The notes: generated by a model not told the origin, from the sequence alone. DNA of 21,261 nucleotides from Actinomycetes bacterium (GCA_030603375.1 JAUVXY010000006.1:1-21261), one strand, 5' to 3'; numbered from the stretch's first letter, positions 1-6,855 are shown. A program made the numbers and translations.

Positions 1-135
1 CATCCCTAAGAGCATTGAAAATACTACAGCAGTTCCAGAGACTCTAATGGTCAAAAAAAGTGTTTCGTAAACTTCTTTATCCCCGGAAAATATTAAAACT
101 ATTGCTTTTTTAATTCCTTCCCAGATAATATCCAT
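1..135 (-). CDS. tupB: Tungstate ABC transporter permease, N-terminal part (runs off the window)
   Basis: The first 45 codons of a gene read leftward from the ATG at 135 and leave the window without a stop. The peptide begins MDIIWEGIKKAIVLIFSGDK and continues with YETLFLTIRVSGTAVVFSMLLG. This is the start of an inner-membrane permease whose first transmembrane helix carries the Thr-Leu-x-Val-Ser pattern seen in molybdate/tungstate-type ABC permeases. It follows tupA by 34 bp on the same strand, the usual tupA-tupB order, so the ATPase tupC is probably beyond the left edge. No clear Shine-Dalgarno site precedes the ATG. The assignment rests mainly on the neighbour and the short N-terminus. 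Confidence 0.8.
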   Translation of the reverse strand, partial: MDIIWEGIKKAIVLIFSGDKEVYETLFLTIRVSGTAVVFSMLLGM

Positions 136-169
136 AATTATAGTCTAAAATTAATTGTTCAAAAATTTA

Positions 170-1063
170 TTATTTTATAACATCTGGATAAAATAATGGC
201 TGGCCAAATTTTTCAATGCCAAAATTTTTTATGATGGACTGTCCCTTTTCGCTGGTTATAAATTCTATAAATGCTGTTGCACCATCGTAATTTATATCAA
301 TATCCGGATGCCTCTCCGGATTTACAGCAATTACTCCATAAGGATTAAACAATATCTTGTCACCTTCCACTAAAATAATAAGGCTTAAATTTTCTTCTTG
401 TGAAAGATAAGTTCCCCTGTCAGTAATAGTATAAGCCTGTTTTTCATCAGCGATTCTCAATGTATTACCCATTCCCTGGCCGCTTTCAAGGTACCATTCT
501 CCCTCTGGGGATATACCGGCTTTTTCCCAGATACTTATTTCCTTCTTATTAGTGCCAGAATTATCACCTCTTGAAACAAATAAGTTTCCAGTCTGTGATA
601 AAACTTTAAATGCTTCTTCTACGGTAATACCTTTTATGCTTGCAGGATCATTTTCCGGTCCAATTATTACAAAATCGTTGTGCATAACATCTTTTCTATT
701 TATACCATAGCCTTCAGATACAAACTTATCCTCTGCTGCTCTTGCATGCACAAGCATAACATCAGATTCGCCTCTTTCACCCATTGCTATCGCTTCTCCT
801 GTTCCCACTGCAATTGGCTTCACATTATAACCTGTTGCTTCTTTAAACGCAGGGAGCAGTTCATCTAAAAGACCGCTGTCATAAGTACTTGTAGTTGTTG
901 TTAAGATAACTTCTGTGTCTATGTTTTTTTTGCAGGAAACCAAAAGTAGATTAAAAGAAATTAGTATTGCTAAAAGAATAACACAGACAAATGAGAGCTT
1001 TAAATTTTTTATTAAACTACGATTGCCAATCTGTTTTGAGTTTAAGTTTAATTTCTTGTACAC
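170..1063 (-). CDS. tupA: Tungstate-binding lipoprotein of the Tup ABC transporter
   Basis: This is the extracytoplasmic solute-binding protein that captures tungstate for TupBC. The 297-residue product has a long basic N-terminus, a hydrophobic segment (about residues 23-43) and a lipobox LVSC with Cys44, so it should be a membrane-anchored lipoprotein. Right after it comes the family hallmark TTTTSTYDSGLL (residues 55-66), whose Thr/Ser residues help bind the oxyanion in TupA proteins, and the usual C-terminus FGQPLFYP. The start is a GTG at 1063 with AGG seven bases upstream; no later in-frame Met gives a sensible signal peptide. It shares an operon with tupB. Its long leader contains a possible cofactor riboswitch. 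Tungstate rather than molybdate is inferred from the TupA-type motif. Confidence 0.92.
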   Translation of the reverse strand: MYKKLNLNSKQIGNRSLIKNLKLSFVCVILLAILISFNLLLVSCKKNIDTEVILTTTTSTYDSGLLDELLPAFKEATGYNVKPIAVGTGEAIAMGERGESDVMLVHARAAEDKFVSEGYGINRKDVMHNDFVIIGPENDPASIKGITVEEAFKVLSQTGNLFVSRGDNSGTNKKEISIWEKAGISPEGEWYLESGQGMGNTLRIADEKQAYTITDRGTYLSQEENLSLIILVEGDKILFNPYGVIAVNPERHPDIDINYDGATAFIEFITSEKGQSIIKNFGIEKFGQPLFYPDVIK

Positions 1064-1153
1064 ATTTTTTCCTATGTTTTTTTGTTAAATAACAATTTAT
1101 TATTGTAAGTCCCTAATATTTTTTAATGCGGCCGCATTTTTAGTGCGATCAAT

Positions 1154-1187
1154 GCAAAAGCCAGCAAGGAAACTTGCTGGCTTTTGC
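1154..1187. other. Perfect 15-bp stem-loop in the tupA leader
   Basis: The arms GCAAAAGCCAGCAAG (1154-1168) and CTTGCTGGCTTTTGC (1173-1187) pair perfectly around a four-base spacer. The loop reads GAAA on the plus strand and TTTC on the minus strand. It lies between the riboswitch-like region and the tupA start. Neither strand has a run of T after it, so it is not a standard intrinsic terminator. It may be an expression platform, an mRNA-stabilising hairpin or an insulator. Confidence 0.6.
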
Positions 1188-1223
1188 GCATAACATTATT
1201 ACAGCTATGCATAAATCTGCAAA

Positions 1224-1322
1224 TCTCCTTTCCAAATAACGGGAGGCTATTTCGTTTCCAAACTAACCCTATCGCTCGAATCTCCTTAGTAAATTATTGC
1301 CTTAGGAAATTTGAGTCGGAGA
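1224..1322 (-). promoter_or_regulatory. Candidate molybdenum/tungsten-cofactor riboswitch aptamer
   Basis: Read leftward, this leader begins TCTCCGACTC and ends GCCTCCCGTTATTTGGAAA followed by GGAGA. The outer TCTCC (1322-1318) pairs with GGAGA (1228-1224), closing a fold of about 99 bases. Inside, CTCAAATTTCCT can pair with AGGAGATTCGAG (one mismatch, one G-U). A further GGG can pair with CCC. The closing CUCCGA / GGAAAGGAG pair and the internal GCCUCCCGU resemble the Moco/Tuco riboswitch as I remember it. A cofactor riboswitch ahead of a tungstate transporter would fit the known distribution of that class. A TATAAT box 20 bp upstream would start the RNA just before the aptamer. No covariance search was possible. 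Confidence 0.45.
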
Positions 1323-1341
1323 CAATATTTAATTTTTTAAC

Positions 1342-1347
1342 ATTATA
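1342..1347 (-). promoter_or_regulatory. -10 element of the tup promoter
   Basis: A perfect TATAAT is read leftward at 1347-1342. The expected start point is near 1335, about 13 bases before the riboswitch-like fold. The -35 region, 17 bp upstream, is only TTTTTA and lies inside the AT-rich dyad at 1350-1374, so binding at the dyad could control this promoter. Confidence 0.45.
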
Positions 1348-1349
1348 CA

Positions 1350-1374
1350 GTAATTTTTAAATTTTAAAAATTAC
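1350..1374. promoter_or_regulatory. 25-bp AT-rich dyad between divergent tup and ald promoters
   Basis: GTAATTTTTAAA (1350-1361) and TTTAAAAATTAC (1363-1374) are perfect inverted copies around one central T. The dyad overlaps the -35 region of the leftward tup promoter and lies 22 bp upstream of the -35 box of ald. Length, symmetry and position suggest an operator or upstream activator site. The binding protein is unknown. Confidence 0.4.
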
Positions 1375-1396
1375 CCTCAAAAAAAGGCCAAAAAAA

Positions 1397-1425
1397 TTGA
1401 CAGATGGTTTAACTTATGGTAAAAA
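1397..1425 (+). promoter_or_regulatory. Sigma-A-like promoter of ald
   Basis: A consensus -35 TTGACA at 1397-1402 is followed after 17 bp by TAAAAA (1420-1425), a four-of-six match to the -10 consensus. This would start a message about 80 bases before the ald ATG. Confidence 0.45.
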
Positions 1426-1512
1426 TTTAAATGTATAACATAATACCATTACAAATATTATTGCAAAACACCTGAAATCAGTTTTTTATAATTTATAAAA
1501 AAAGGATTTAAC

Positions 1513-2622
1513 ATGATAATAGGAACCCCAAAAGAAATAAAAAATAATGAATATAGAGTATCAGTTACCCCGGGTGGCGCATATGAGCTTGTAAAAAGCG
1601 GCCATAAAGTGGTGGTACAAAGTGGTGCAGGTGATGGAAGCGGACACAGCGACAAAGAATACGTAAAGGCAGGAGCTAAAATATGCAGTACAATTGAAGA
1701 AGTTTACAAGTTATCCGAGATGATAGTAAAGGTAAAAGAACCGATCCAGCCCGAGTACTCCCTTATTAGAAAAGATCAGATAATTTTTACATACCTTCAT
1801 CTGTCATCAAATAAGAAATTAGTTGAAGCTCTGCTTAAATCAGGCTCTATATGTATAGCATATGAGACAATAGAAAAGGATGGCCATTTTCCACTTCTTG
1901 CTCCTATGAGTGAGGTTGCAGGCAGAGTTGCTGCAATTGTCGGCACATATTATCTGGGAATAAATTTTGGTGGAAATGGAGTTCTAGTCAGCGGAGTGTC
2001 TGGAGTTTTGCCCGGGTATGTACTGATACTTGGTGCAGGAGTTGTTGCAAAAAGTGCAGCAAAGATGGCATCAGGGCTTGGAGCAAAAGTTACCATTATG
2101 TCGCCATTTATAGATGAGCTAAGGGAAATTGAGATGGAAAACTACTTTGGTCATAATGTTTCTACACTTATCATGTCATCTTACAGCATTACAGAAGAGA
2201 TAAAAAAAGCTGACATACTGATCAGTGCTGTATATATAAGAGGAGCAAGAACGCCAATACTTGTTACAAAAGATATGGTAAAGATGATGAAAAAAGGCTC
2301 AGTAATAGTTGCTGTAGATATTGACCAGGGAAGCAGCATTGAAACTGCAAAAGTTACAACCCACAAAGATCCGGTATATATAAGAGAAGGGGTGCTGCAC
2401 TACTGTGTAGCTAATATGCCGGGTGTTTTTTCAAAGACATCAACCCTTGCTTTGACAAACCTGACACTGCCATATATTAAAAAAATTGCAGATTATGGAG
2501 TAGATGTATTTAAAAAAGACAAAGAGATACTGAGCGGACTAAATATATGCAGGGGCAGAATAGCATGCAGAAAAGTTGCAGAGGATGTTGGTATGGAAAA
2601 TATGTGCAAAGAGTATAGGTAA
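1513..2622 (+). CDS. ald: Alanine dehydrogenase (variant coenzyme site)
   Basis: This gene encodes the NAD(P)-linked reversible oxidative deamination of L-alanine to pyruvate and ammonia. The 369 residues match the family length. Substrate-site residues line up with the family: Arg15, Lys75 (VKVKEP), His96 (TYLHLS) and the DQG motif at Asp271, together with HYCVANMPG and TSTLALTN near the C-terminus. The Rossmann fold is around residues 165-200 (GVSGVLPGYVLILGAGVV). Two departures stand out. The usual GGGVVG is GAGVVA. The acidic residue that ends the second beta strand (D-x-N in typical Ald, holding the adenosine ribose of NAD) is replaced by MSPF at 196-199. AGG eight bases before the ATG is the ribosome site. 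Alanine dehydrogenase is the best call, but another member of the AlaDH/PNT superfamily is possible. Confidence 0.87.
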   Translation: MIIGTPKEIKNNEYRVSVTPGGAYELVKSGHKVVVQSGAGDGSGHSDKEYVKAGAKICSTIEEVYKLSEMIVKVKEPIQPEYSLIRKDQIIFTYLHLSSNKKLVEALLKSGSICIAYETIEKDGHFPLLAPMSEVAGRVAAIVGTYYLGINFGGNGVLVSGVSGVLPGYVLILGAGVVAKSAAKMASGLGAKVTIMSPFIDELREIEMENYFGHNVSTLIMSSYSITEEIKKADILISAVYIRGARTPILVTKDMVKMMKKGSVIVAVDIDQGSSIETAKVTTHKDPVYIREGVLHYCVANMPGVFSKTSTLALTNLTLPYIKKIADYGVDVFKKDKEILSGLNICRGRIACRKVAEDVGMENMCKEYR

Positions 2623-2718
2623 ATTAGGGTATGTAAAAAGTTCTATAAATAGGATAACAGATTTTTAAAATTAATTGGCAGTATAAAACTATTATATTTT
2701 TATTTTGGCAGGAGAGAA

Positions 2719-2748
2719 ATGTTCAATTATAGATACGACAGAAGATAG
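2719..2748 (+). CDS. Possible nine-residue leader peptide upstream of the GntR gene
   Basis: ATG at 2719, preceded by AGGAG four bases upstream, opens a frame encoding MFNYRYDRR and a TAG at 2746-2748. The stop lies three bases before the AGGAGG that serves the GntR start. The arrangement suggests translational coupling or control by a short upstream frame. It is too short for codon evidence, so this is tentative. Confidence 0.25.
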   Translation: MFNYRYDRR

Positions 2749-2767
2749 GATAGGAGGAAAAAAGCAA

Positions 2768-3496
2768 GTGGGCATCAGAAAACATGAGGTTAAGTTTGAA
2801 TCAATTTCAAGAACTAAAATTCCTGAGATAATAGTTTCTAAAATAAAAGAAAAAATATTTTCTGGTGAGTTGGGTGTTGGCAGTAAACTGCCCGGTGAGA
2901 GAGAGCTTGCGCTTAGTTTTAGCACAAGCAGAATTACAATAAGAGATGCTATAAGGACACTTGAAACACTTGGACTTGTGGAAGTGAAAAGAGGAGCTGA
3001 GGGAGGAGCCTTTATAAAAGAAATTAATTCAGCCTGTTTTTCTGATTTTCTTTCTGACATGTTAGCTCAGAGGCTTTTCAATATTTCTGATATTACCGAG
3101 GCCAGGCTAATGCTCGAGCCGCATGTTGCCGAGTTCTCAGCTGAAAGAGCCAGCGAGGAAGATATATCTCAGATGAGAGAATGCATAAATGAAGCTAAAC
3201 TTCATATAACAGAGGAAAAAAGACCTCGCAGCACTAATATTGCTTTCCATAATCTGGTGGCTAAGTCGACAAATAATAAAATGATTTATTTTGAAATAAC
3301 ATCAATTACAAGAATTATGATTAAAAATGTGGATTACTCTATTTTAGACAACCATGATATATCAAGCACGATAGAAAGACATGAGAGAATATTTAAAGCA
3401 ATTAAAAATCACAGACCCAAAGAAGCACATAAGGAAATGTATAATGACATAGAAATGGTACATTTGGCGCTTAAAAAATATGAAAAAAACAAATAG
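2768..3496 (+). CDS. GntR-family transcriptional regulator, FadR/FCD subfamily
   Basis: This is a DNA-binding repressor or activator that probably senses a small carboxylate. From the GTG at 2768 the product has 242 residues. An N-terminal winged helix-turn-helix (roughly residues 15-85; IPEIIVSKIKEKIFSGEL, then LPGERELALSFSTSRITIRD) is followed by an all-helical FCD ligand domain. That domain carries the His residues expected of a metal-assisted ligand site (AFHNL, ERHERIFKAI and a late MVHL). I chose the GTG because AGGAGG precedes it at 2752-2757 and the homologous part begins soon after. An in-frame TTG at 2705 would add 21 unlike residues and has no ribosome site. It sits between ald and an RraA/AOR chimera, so it may control an amino-acid or carboxylate pathway; its targets are unknown. 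Confidence 0.85.
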   Translation: MGIRKHEVKFESISRTKIPEIIVSKIKEKIFSGELGVGSKLPGERELALSFSTSRITIRDAIRTLETLGLVEVKRGAEGGAFIKEINSACFSDFLSDMLAQRLFNISDITEARLMLEPHVAEFSAERASEEDISQMRECINEAKLHITEEKRPRSTNIAFHNLVAKSTNNKMIYFEITSITRIMIKNVDYSILDNHDISSTIERHERIFKAIKNHRPKEAHKEMYNDIEMVHLALKKYEKNK

Positions 3497-3523
3497 TTAT
3501 TTTAAAAGTGGGGACTTTTTGTA

Positions 3524-3931
3524 ATGGAGAACATTGGTGCAAGTAAAATAATTGAACGTTATAAAGCTTTATCAACACCGGCAATATCAGATGCTTTAGA
3601 CAGGCTTGGAATAAAGGGAGGCTGTGAGGGGATTAAACCTCTTTTTTATGGTATCAGGGCTGTGGGTTTTGCAGTGACCTTAGCTACCCATGGCGACAAA
3701 AGAGGGCTTAAACCTGCAGTGGAGATGATAAATTACAAGTATGGACTTAAGCTAAGAGAAGAAGATATATATAAGATAGGCAATAAAATACTGGATATTG
3801 AAAAGGAATTTAACGAAAAGTGCGGAATAAGTAAGTTTGCAAATGACGTTCCGGATTTTATGCGGAAAGAAAAACTGGATACGCATGGTTCAGCATATGA
3901 TGTGGATAAGGAGGAATTAGCAGAGTTTTAG
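3524..3931 (+). pseudogene. Chimeric fragment: RraA-like N-terminus joined to an AOR C-terminus
   Basis: The 135-residue frame is made of two unrelated parts. Residues 1 to about 54 (LSTPAISDALDRLGIKGG, then RAVGFAVTL) match the beginning of RraA/HMG-aldolase-like proteins. Residues from about 66 to the end (REEDIYKIGNKILDIEKEFN, then AYDVDKEELAEF) match the extreme C-terminus of tungsten-dependent aldehyde:ferredoxin oxidoreductases, including their natural end. The catalytic loops of RraA and the whole cofactor and cluster-binding part of AOR are missing, so neither activity is expected. The simplest history is a deletion that fused neighbouring rraA-like and aor genes. The frame is open across the joint near 3685-3720, and GGGG 12 bases before the ATG could be a ribosome site, so a small protein may still be made. 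A mis-assembly would look the same. Confidence 0.7.
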
Positions 3932-3972
3932 AGAAATTTGTTTATCAAAGAATTGTATAAAAGCAATTATTG

Positions 3973-4650
3973 CTACCTTCTTGATATACAATCTCGTCTG
4001 GGGCAGAGATCGCATGCAACTCTGGTTTTATTAATTTTATCTTCAGGACCAAAACCATATATGCCAGAAATAGACATAAAAGGAATCATTAACATACTTT
4101 TGTTTAATTTTACTCCAATTTTGTGTCCATTAACCATCTGGAAGATTTCTTTTTGTTCCTCAATTGTCCATTTAAATTGTCCGGGGGAATAAGTGCAGGT
4201 TGAGCTCCAGCTGTTTTTTCTGGTTCCTTCTTTTTTTATAAGGGTCCCAACTTTTTCTCCGAGAATATTTAACATTTTTGTAGCTACAGAATCCATTACA
4301 ATAGTGGAAAGAGCATCTCCGCTTTTGCTTTCATTTTTTATAATCTCATCTATCTTGCTGCCAAGGGTGAATATAAAAATTATAGCTATTTCAGAACCAG
4401 CTAAAATTTTGGAGATGTTCGGACCGTTAAAAATATGGCCTGATTTAAAATATGCAGAATTATTTTTAATTTTTTCAATCTCATAAATTTCATAAACTGC
4501 TTTAGGAAAGATATTTTTTATGCATACGCCCCTTTTTTCTTCCAGAAGCTTTTCAATCTGCGGATTAAGCCTTCCACCCATAAGATGTTTTAAAAAGTCT
4601 TTGCCAGTATCTTTTGGTATATCCAGTTTTATATTTTTTAAAATTGTCAT
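3973..4650 (-). CDS. MetH-activation-domain-like (cobalamin reactivation) protein, stand-alone
   Basis: The 225-residue protein resembles the C-terminal S-adenosylmethionine-binding activation domain of B12-dependent methionine synthase. Diagnostic parts are STCTYSPGQFKWTIEEQKEI (about 149-168), the segment NKSMLMIPFMSISGIYGFGP, and a Cys-rich tail C213-D-L-C216-P-R-R-D-C221. In the full enzyme this domain lets SAM rescue oxidised cob(II)alamin. Split, stand-alone versions are known in bacteria such as Thermotoga, and similar proteins occur beside corrinoid methyltransferases in anaerobes. No methionine synthase or corrinoid protein is in the window, so its partner must be elsewhere. The three tail Cys could bind a metal or cluster, which is inference. 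There is no clear ribosome site. It is convergent with the chimera 41 bp away and divergent from the DsrE-like gene. Confidence 0.82.
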   Translation of the reverse strand: MTILKNIKLDIPKDTGKDFLKHLMGGRLNPQIEKLLEEKRGVCIKNIFPKAVYEIYEIEKIKNNSAYFKSGHIFNGPNISKILAGSEIAIIFIFTLGSKIDEIIKNESKSGDALSTIVMDSVATKMLNILGEKVGTLIKKEGTRKNSWSSTCTYSPGQFKWTIEEQKEIFQMVNGHKIGVKLNKSMLMIPFMSISGIYGFGPEDKINKTRVACDLCPRRDCISRR

Positions 4651-4687
4651 ATTTTAATATATTTATTTGCTATTTTTCTAATTATAT

Positions 4688-4718
4688 CTTTAATGTATAT
4701 TAAAGAGTAGATTATAAT
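4688..4718 (+). promoter_or_regulatory. Inverted repeat and -10 box upstream of the DsrE-like gene
   Basis: CTTTAAT and ATTAAAG (4688-4705, spacer GTAT) form a 7-bp inverted repeat in the gap between divergent genes. A perfect TATAAT follows at 4713-4718. The -35 position falls within the inverted repeat and is poor (TTAATG), so a regulator may bind there. Direction is assigned to the downstream DsrE-like gene. Confidence 0.35.
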
Positions 4719-4771
4719 ATAAAGTAGTATTAGAAAATAAAAATATTTAATTATTAAAGAAAGGATTTAAA

Positions 4772-5119
4772 ATGACTGATAGTAATAAGAAATTGATAGT
4801 GGTTTGGTCTAGTGGAGATAGAGAAATTGCCCTAAAGATGGTTTTTATGTATACCTTAAATTCAAAGTTAAATAAGTGGTGGGATGATATAACATTAATA
4901 ATTTGGGGTCCTTCGTCAAATTTGTTAAGTCAGGATTGTGAACTACAGGAGTATATCAGCAAAATAAAAAGAGCTGGTATAGTAATAGAAGCGTGTAAAG
5001 CCTGCACAGATATGTATGGTGTTTCAGATAAGCTAAAACAGTTAGGTGTTGATGTAAAATATATTGGAGAAACATTTACTGCTTACATTATGGAAGGCAG
5101 GAAGATAATTACTTTTTAA
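4772..5119 (+). CDS. DsrE/DsrF-like small protein
   Basis: The 115-residue protein has the DsrE-like alpha/beta fold pattern: an N-terminal strand (KLIVVWSSGDREIALKMVFM), a central strand (ITLIIWGPSSNLL) and a C-terminal ACKACTDMYGV, then LGVDVKYIGETFTAYIMEGR. Cys75 and Cys78 in the CKAC motif, plus Cys56, are the likely reactive residues. Family members take part in sulfur transfer or persulfide handling, but many, like this one, are uncharacterised and not part of a dsr or tus operon. The start has AAAGGA seven bases upstream, and the leader AAAGGATTTAA is the same as that before ald. The thioesterase follows 79 bp later on the same strand. A specific substrate cannot be named. Confidence 0.75.
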   Translation: MTDSNKKLIVVWSSGDREIALKMVFMYTLNSKLNKWWDDITLIIWGPSSNLLSQDCELQEYISKIKRAGIVIEACKACTDMYGVSDKLKQLGVDVKYIGETFTAYIMEGRKIITF

Positions 5120-5198
5120 TGTATTTATATAAGAAATAAATTTATAATGTCATAATATAGCATCTAATTAAAAAAGTAATACAAGTATAAGGAGATAT

Positions 5199-5621
5199 AT
5201 GGAAAAAGATTTACTGGAAATAATCAGGAAGAATGTAGAAGAGGAGCCTTATGCAAAGCTTTTTGGTATGAAAGTTGTAGAGCTGAAAAAGGGCCGCTCT
5301 GTAGTTGAGATGAAAGTTTCAAGCAAGTGTAATAATTTTTTTTCCATAACTCATGGCGGAGCTATTTTTTCATTGGTAGATGTAGCATTTGGTTCTGCAT
5401 CTAATTCTTACGGAAATGCCGCTGTTGCATTAAGTATGAGCATTAATTACATAAAACCTTCACTGGCCGGGGATCTGCTGAGAGCGGAAGCTGTGGAAAT
5501 AAGCAGAAGCAGAAGAATTGCTACTTACAATATTATTGTTAAAAATGATTCTGGTGATGTTGCTGCTTCATGCCAGGCGGTTGCCTACATAAAAAAAGAC
5601 AAGCTTCCATTTTTAAAATAA
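5199..5621 (+). CDS. PaaI-type hotdog-fold acyl-CoA thioesterase
   Basis: This is a probable thioesterase that hydrolyses an aromatic or acyl-CoA thioester. The 140 residues fit the single hotdog domain. The signature THGGAIFSLVDVAFGSASNS (residues 51-70) contains the His52-Gly-Gly motif and Asp61, the position of the catalytic Asp in PaaI. The later strand VALSMSINYIKPSLAGDLLR is also typical. A strong AAGGAG five bases before the ATG fixes the start. No phenylacetate genes are nearby, so the substrate is open and a house-cleaning role is as likely as a pathway role. Confidence 0.87.
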   Translation: MEKDLLEIIRKNVEEEPYAKLFGMKVVELKKGRSVVEMKVSSKCNNFFSITHGGAIFSLVDVAFGSASNSYGNAAVALSMSINYIKPSLAGDLLRAEAVEISRSRRIATYNIIVKNDSGDVAASCQAVAYIKKDKLPFLK

Positions 5622-5728
5622 TTATAAAAAAACGGAAAGATAAATTAAAATCTTTAGCAGTTGGCTGTATAATAAGAAAAACATAAGAAGCAGCAAGGGA
5701 ATTCAATAAAATAAATGGAGAAAAGGGG

Positions 5729-5752
5729 AGGCAGGTGTTTTTCACCTGGCCT
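5729..5752 (+). other. Stem-loop before the SbcD-like gene
   Basis: CAGGTG (5732-5737) pairs with CACCTG (5743-5748) around TTTTT. The stem extends outward as AGG/CCT with one bulged G at 5749. It lies 25 bp upstream of the start codon in a 155-bp gap after the thioesterase. There is no T-run downstream, so it is more likely a leader structure than a terminator. Confidence 0.4.
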
Positions 5753-5776
5753 GCTTAGAGAGTAAAAAGTACCAGT

Positions 5777-6847
5777 ATGAAAATACTTCATAGCTCAGAT
5801 TTACATTTAAGCTCTAAATATCCTGAGAGGCTGGAAGCTCTTGAAAAAATTATCCTGGTATCTAAGAAAGAAAATGTCGATCTGGCGGTGATAGCAGGGG
5901 ATTTTTTTGACAGCAACAAAGAGGCAGATAAGCTTAGGCCATCTCTTAGAGACAGGCTTTCATCACTTCCGTTTGAGGTTTTAGTGATACCTGGAAATCA
6001 TGATTACAAGGCATATACTTCAGATCTCAATTTTGGAAATAATATCAGGGTACTTTTAGGTGAGCCTTTTGAGGAAGTAGAGTTTAAAGATTTGAAAATC
6101 ATTGCAGTTCCTTACGCAAACCAGGATTTTAATGACCTTGTTTTTGACCTTAAAAGAAAAATAAATTCAGATAAGATTAATATTTTACTAATCCACTGCT
6201 CGCTTGATGTGCCTTTCTTAAAAGAAGGTGGATTTGGTGATGAAGAGAGGCAGCTTTATCTTCCGGTAAATTCAAAAGTACTTGCAGAAATAGGTTTTGA
6301 TTACATTTTAGCAGGCCATTTTCACTCGCAATTTGTTGAGAACAAAATTTCTGACAGGACAGTATTTGTGTACAGCGGGAGCCCTGTTTCAATTACAAGA
6401 AAAGAAACTGGGAAAAGAAGGGTATGTATAATTGATACAGGTTTAAAAGATGATAAAAAGGTAAATTCAGTTGTGTTGGATACATTTTATTATGATGACT
6501 TAAAATTTATTTTTAAGCCCGGCACGGAGCTTAAAGTGCTTGATGAGCTGGAAAAAAGTTTAGGTACTTACGATATCCCAAATGTAAATTTGGCTGTAAA
6601 TTTAGAAGGATTTATATCCATCTCCGAGAAGGCAATAAATGAAAAGATTAAAAAAATTATTAGTAAATATAAAAAGCATGAGGGCAGCATTGAAATAATT
6701 GAAAACTATAGGGACGCAAGAGATGTACTGAGTGATCCATTGTATGGGACATTTAAAAAAAAGCTGGATAAAAAAGAACTGTCAGGTGAGTTTAAAGATA
6801 AAATTAATGATGTTGTAGTATTCCAATTTTCACAAGCAAGATTTTAA
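5777..6847 (+). CDS. SbcD/YhaO-like metallophosphoesterase (DNA exonuclease subunit)
   Basis: This is a probable two-metal nuclease subunit of an SbcCD/Mre11-Rad50-like complex. The 356-residue protein carries all phosphoesterase motifs in order: D8-L-H10, GD42FFD45, GN74H75D, His140 (LLIHCS) and GH181FH183S. The remaining C-terminal region, with no conserved motif I can name, would contact the ATPase partner. The partner gene begins eight bases after the stop. Because that ATPase has membrane segments, the pair resembles Bacillus YhaO-YhaN more than classical SbcD-SbcC. The ATG is the only sensible start, although only a weak GAGAG lies upstream, next to a stem-loop. Confidence 0.88.
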   Translation: MKILHSSDLHLSSKYPERLEALEKIILVSKKENVDLAVIAGDFFDSNKEADKLRPSLRDRLSSLPFEVLVIPGNHDYKAYTSDLNFGNNIRVLLGEPFEEVEFKDLKIIAVPYANQDFNDLVFDLKRKINSDKINILLIHCSLDVPFLKEGGFGDEERQLYLPVNSKVLAEIGFDYILAGHFHSQFVENKISDRTVFVYSGSPVSITRKETGKRRVCIIDTGLKDDKKVNSVVLDTFYYDDLKFIFKPGTELKVLDELEKSLGTYDIPNVNLAVNLEGFISISEKAINEKIKKIISKYKKHEGSIEIIENYRDARDVLSDPLYGTFKKKLDKKELSGEFKDKINDVVVFQFSQARF

Positions 6848-6855
6848 AAATTCAA

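Noticed and set aside
1125..1138. 14-bp palindrome containing GCGGCCGC followed by T's on the plus strand
   Set aside because: As a terminator it would form only a five-base stem with no gene upstream on that strand. Probably chance, although GC-rich for this region.
2705..2767. TTG start for the GntR regulator
   Set aside because: It has no ribosome site, the added residues are unlike the family, and a GTG with AGGAGG lies downstream in frame.
3938..4486. Two plus-strand frames after the chimera
   Set aside because: Both are antisense to the MetH-activation-like gene and carry no motif. The first does not continue the AOR sequence, which already has its natural end.
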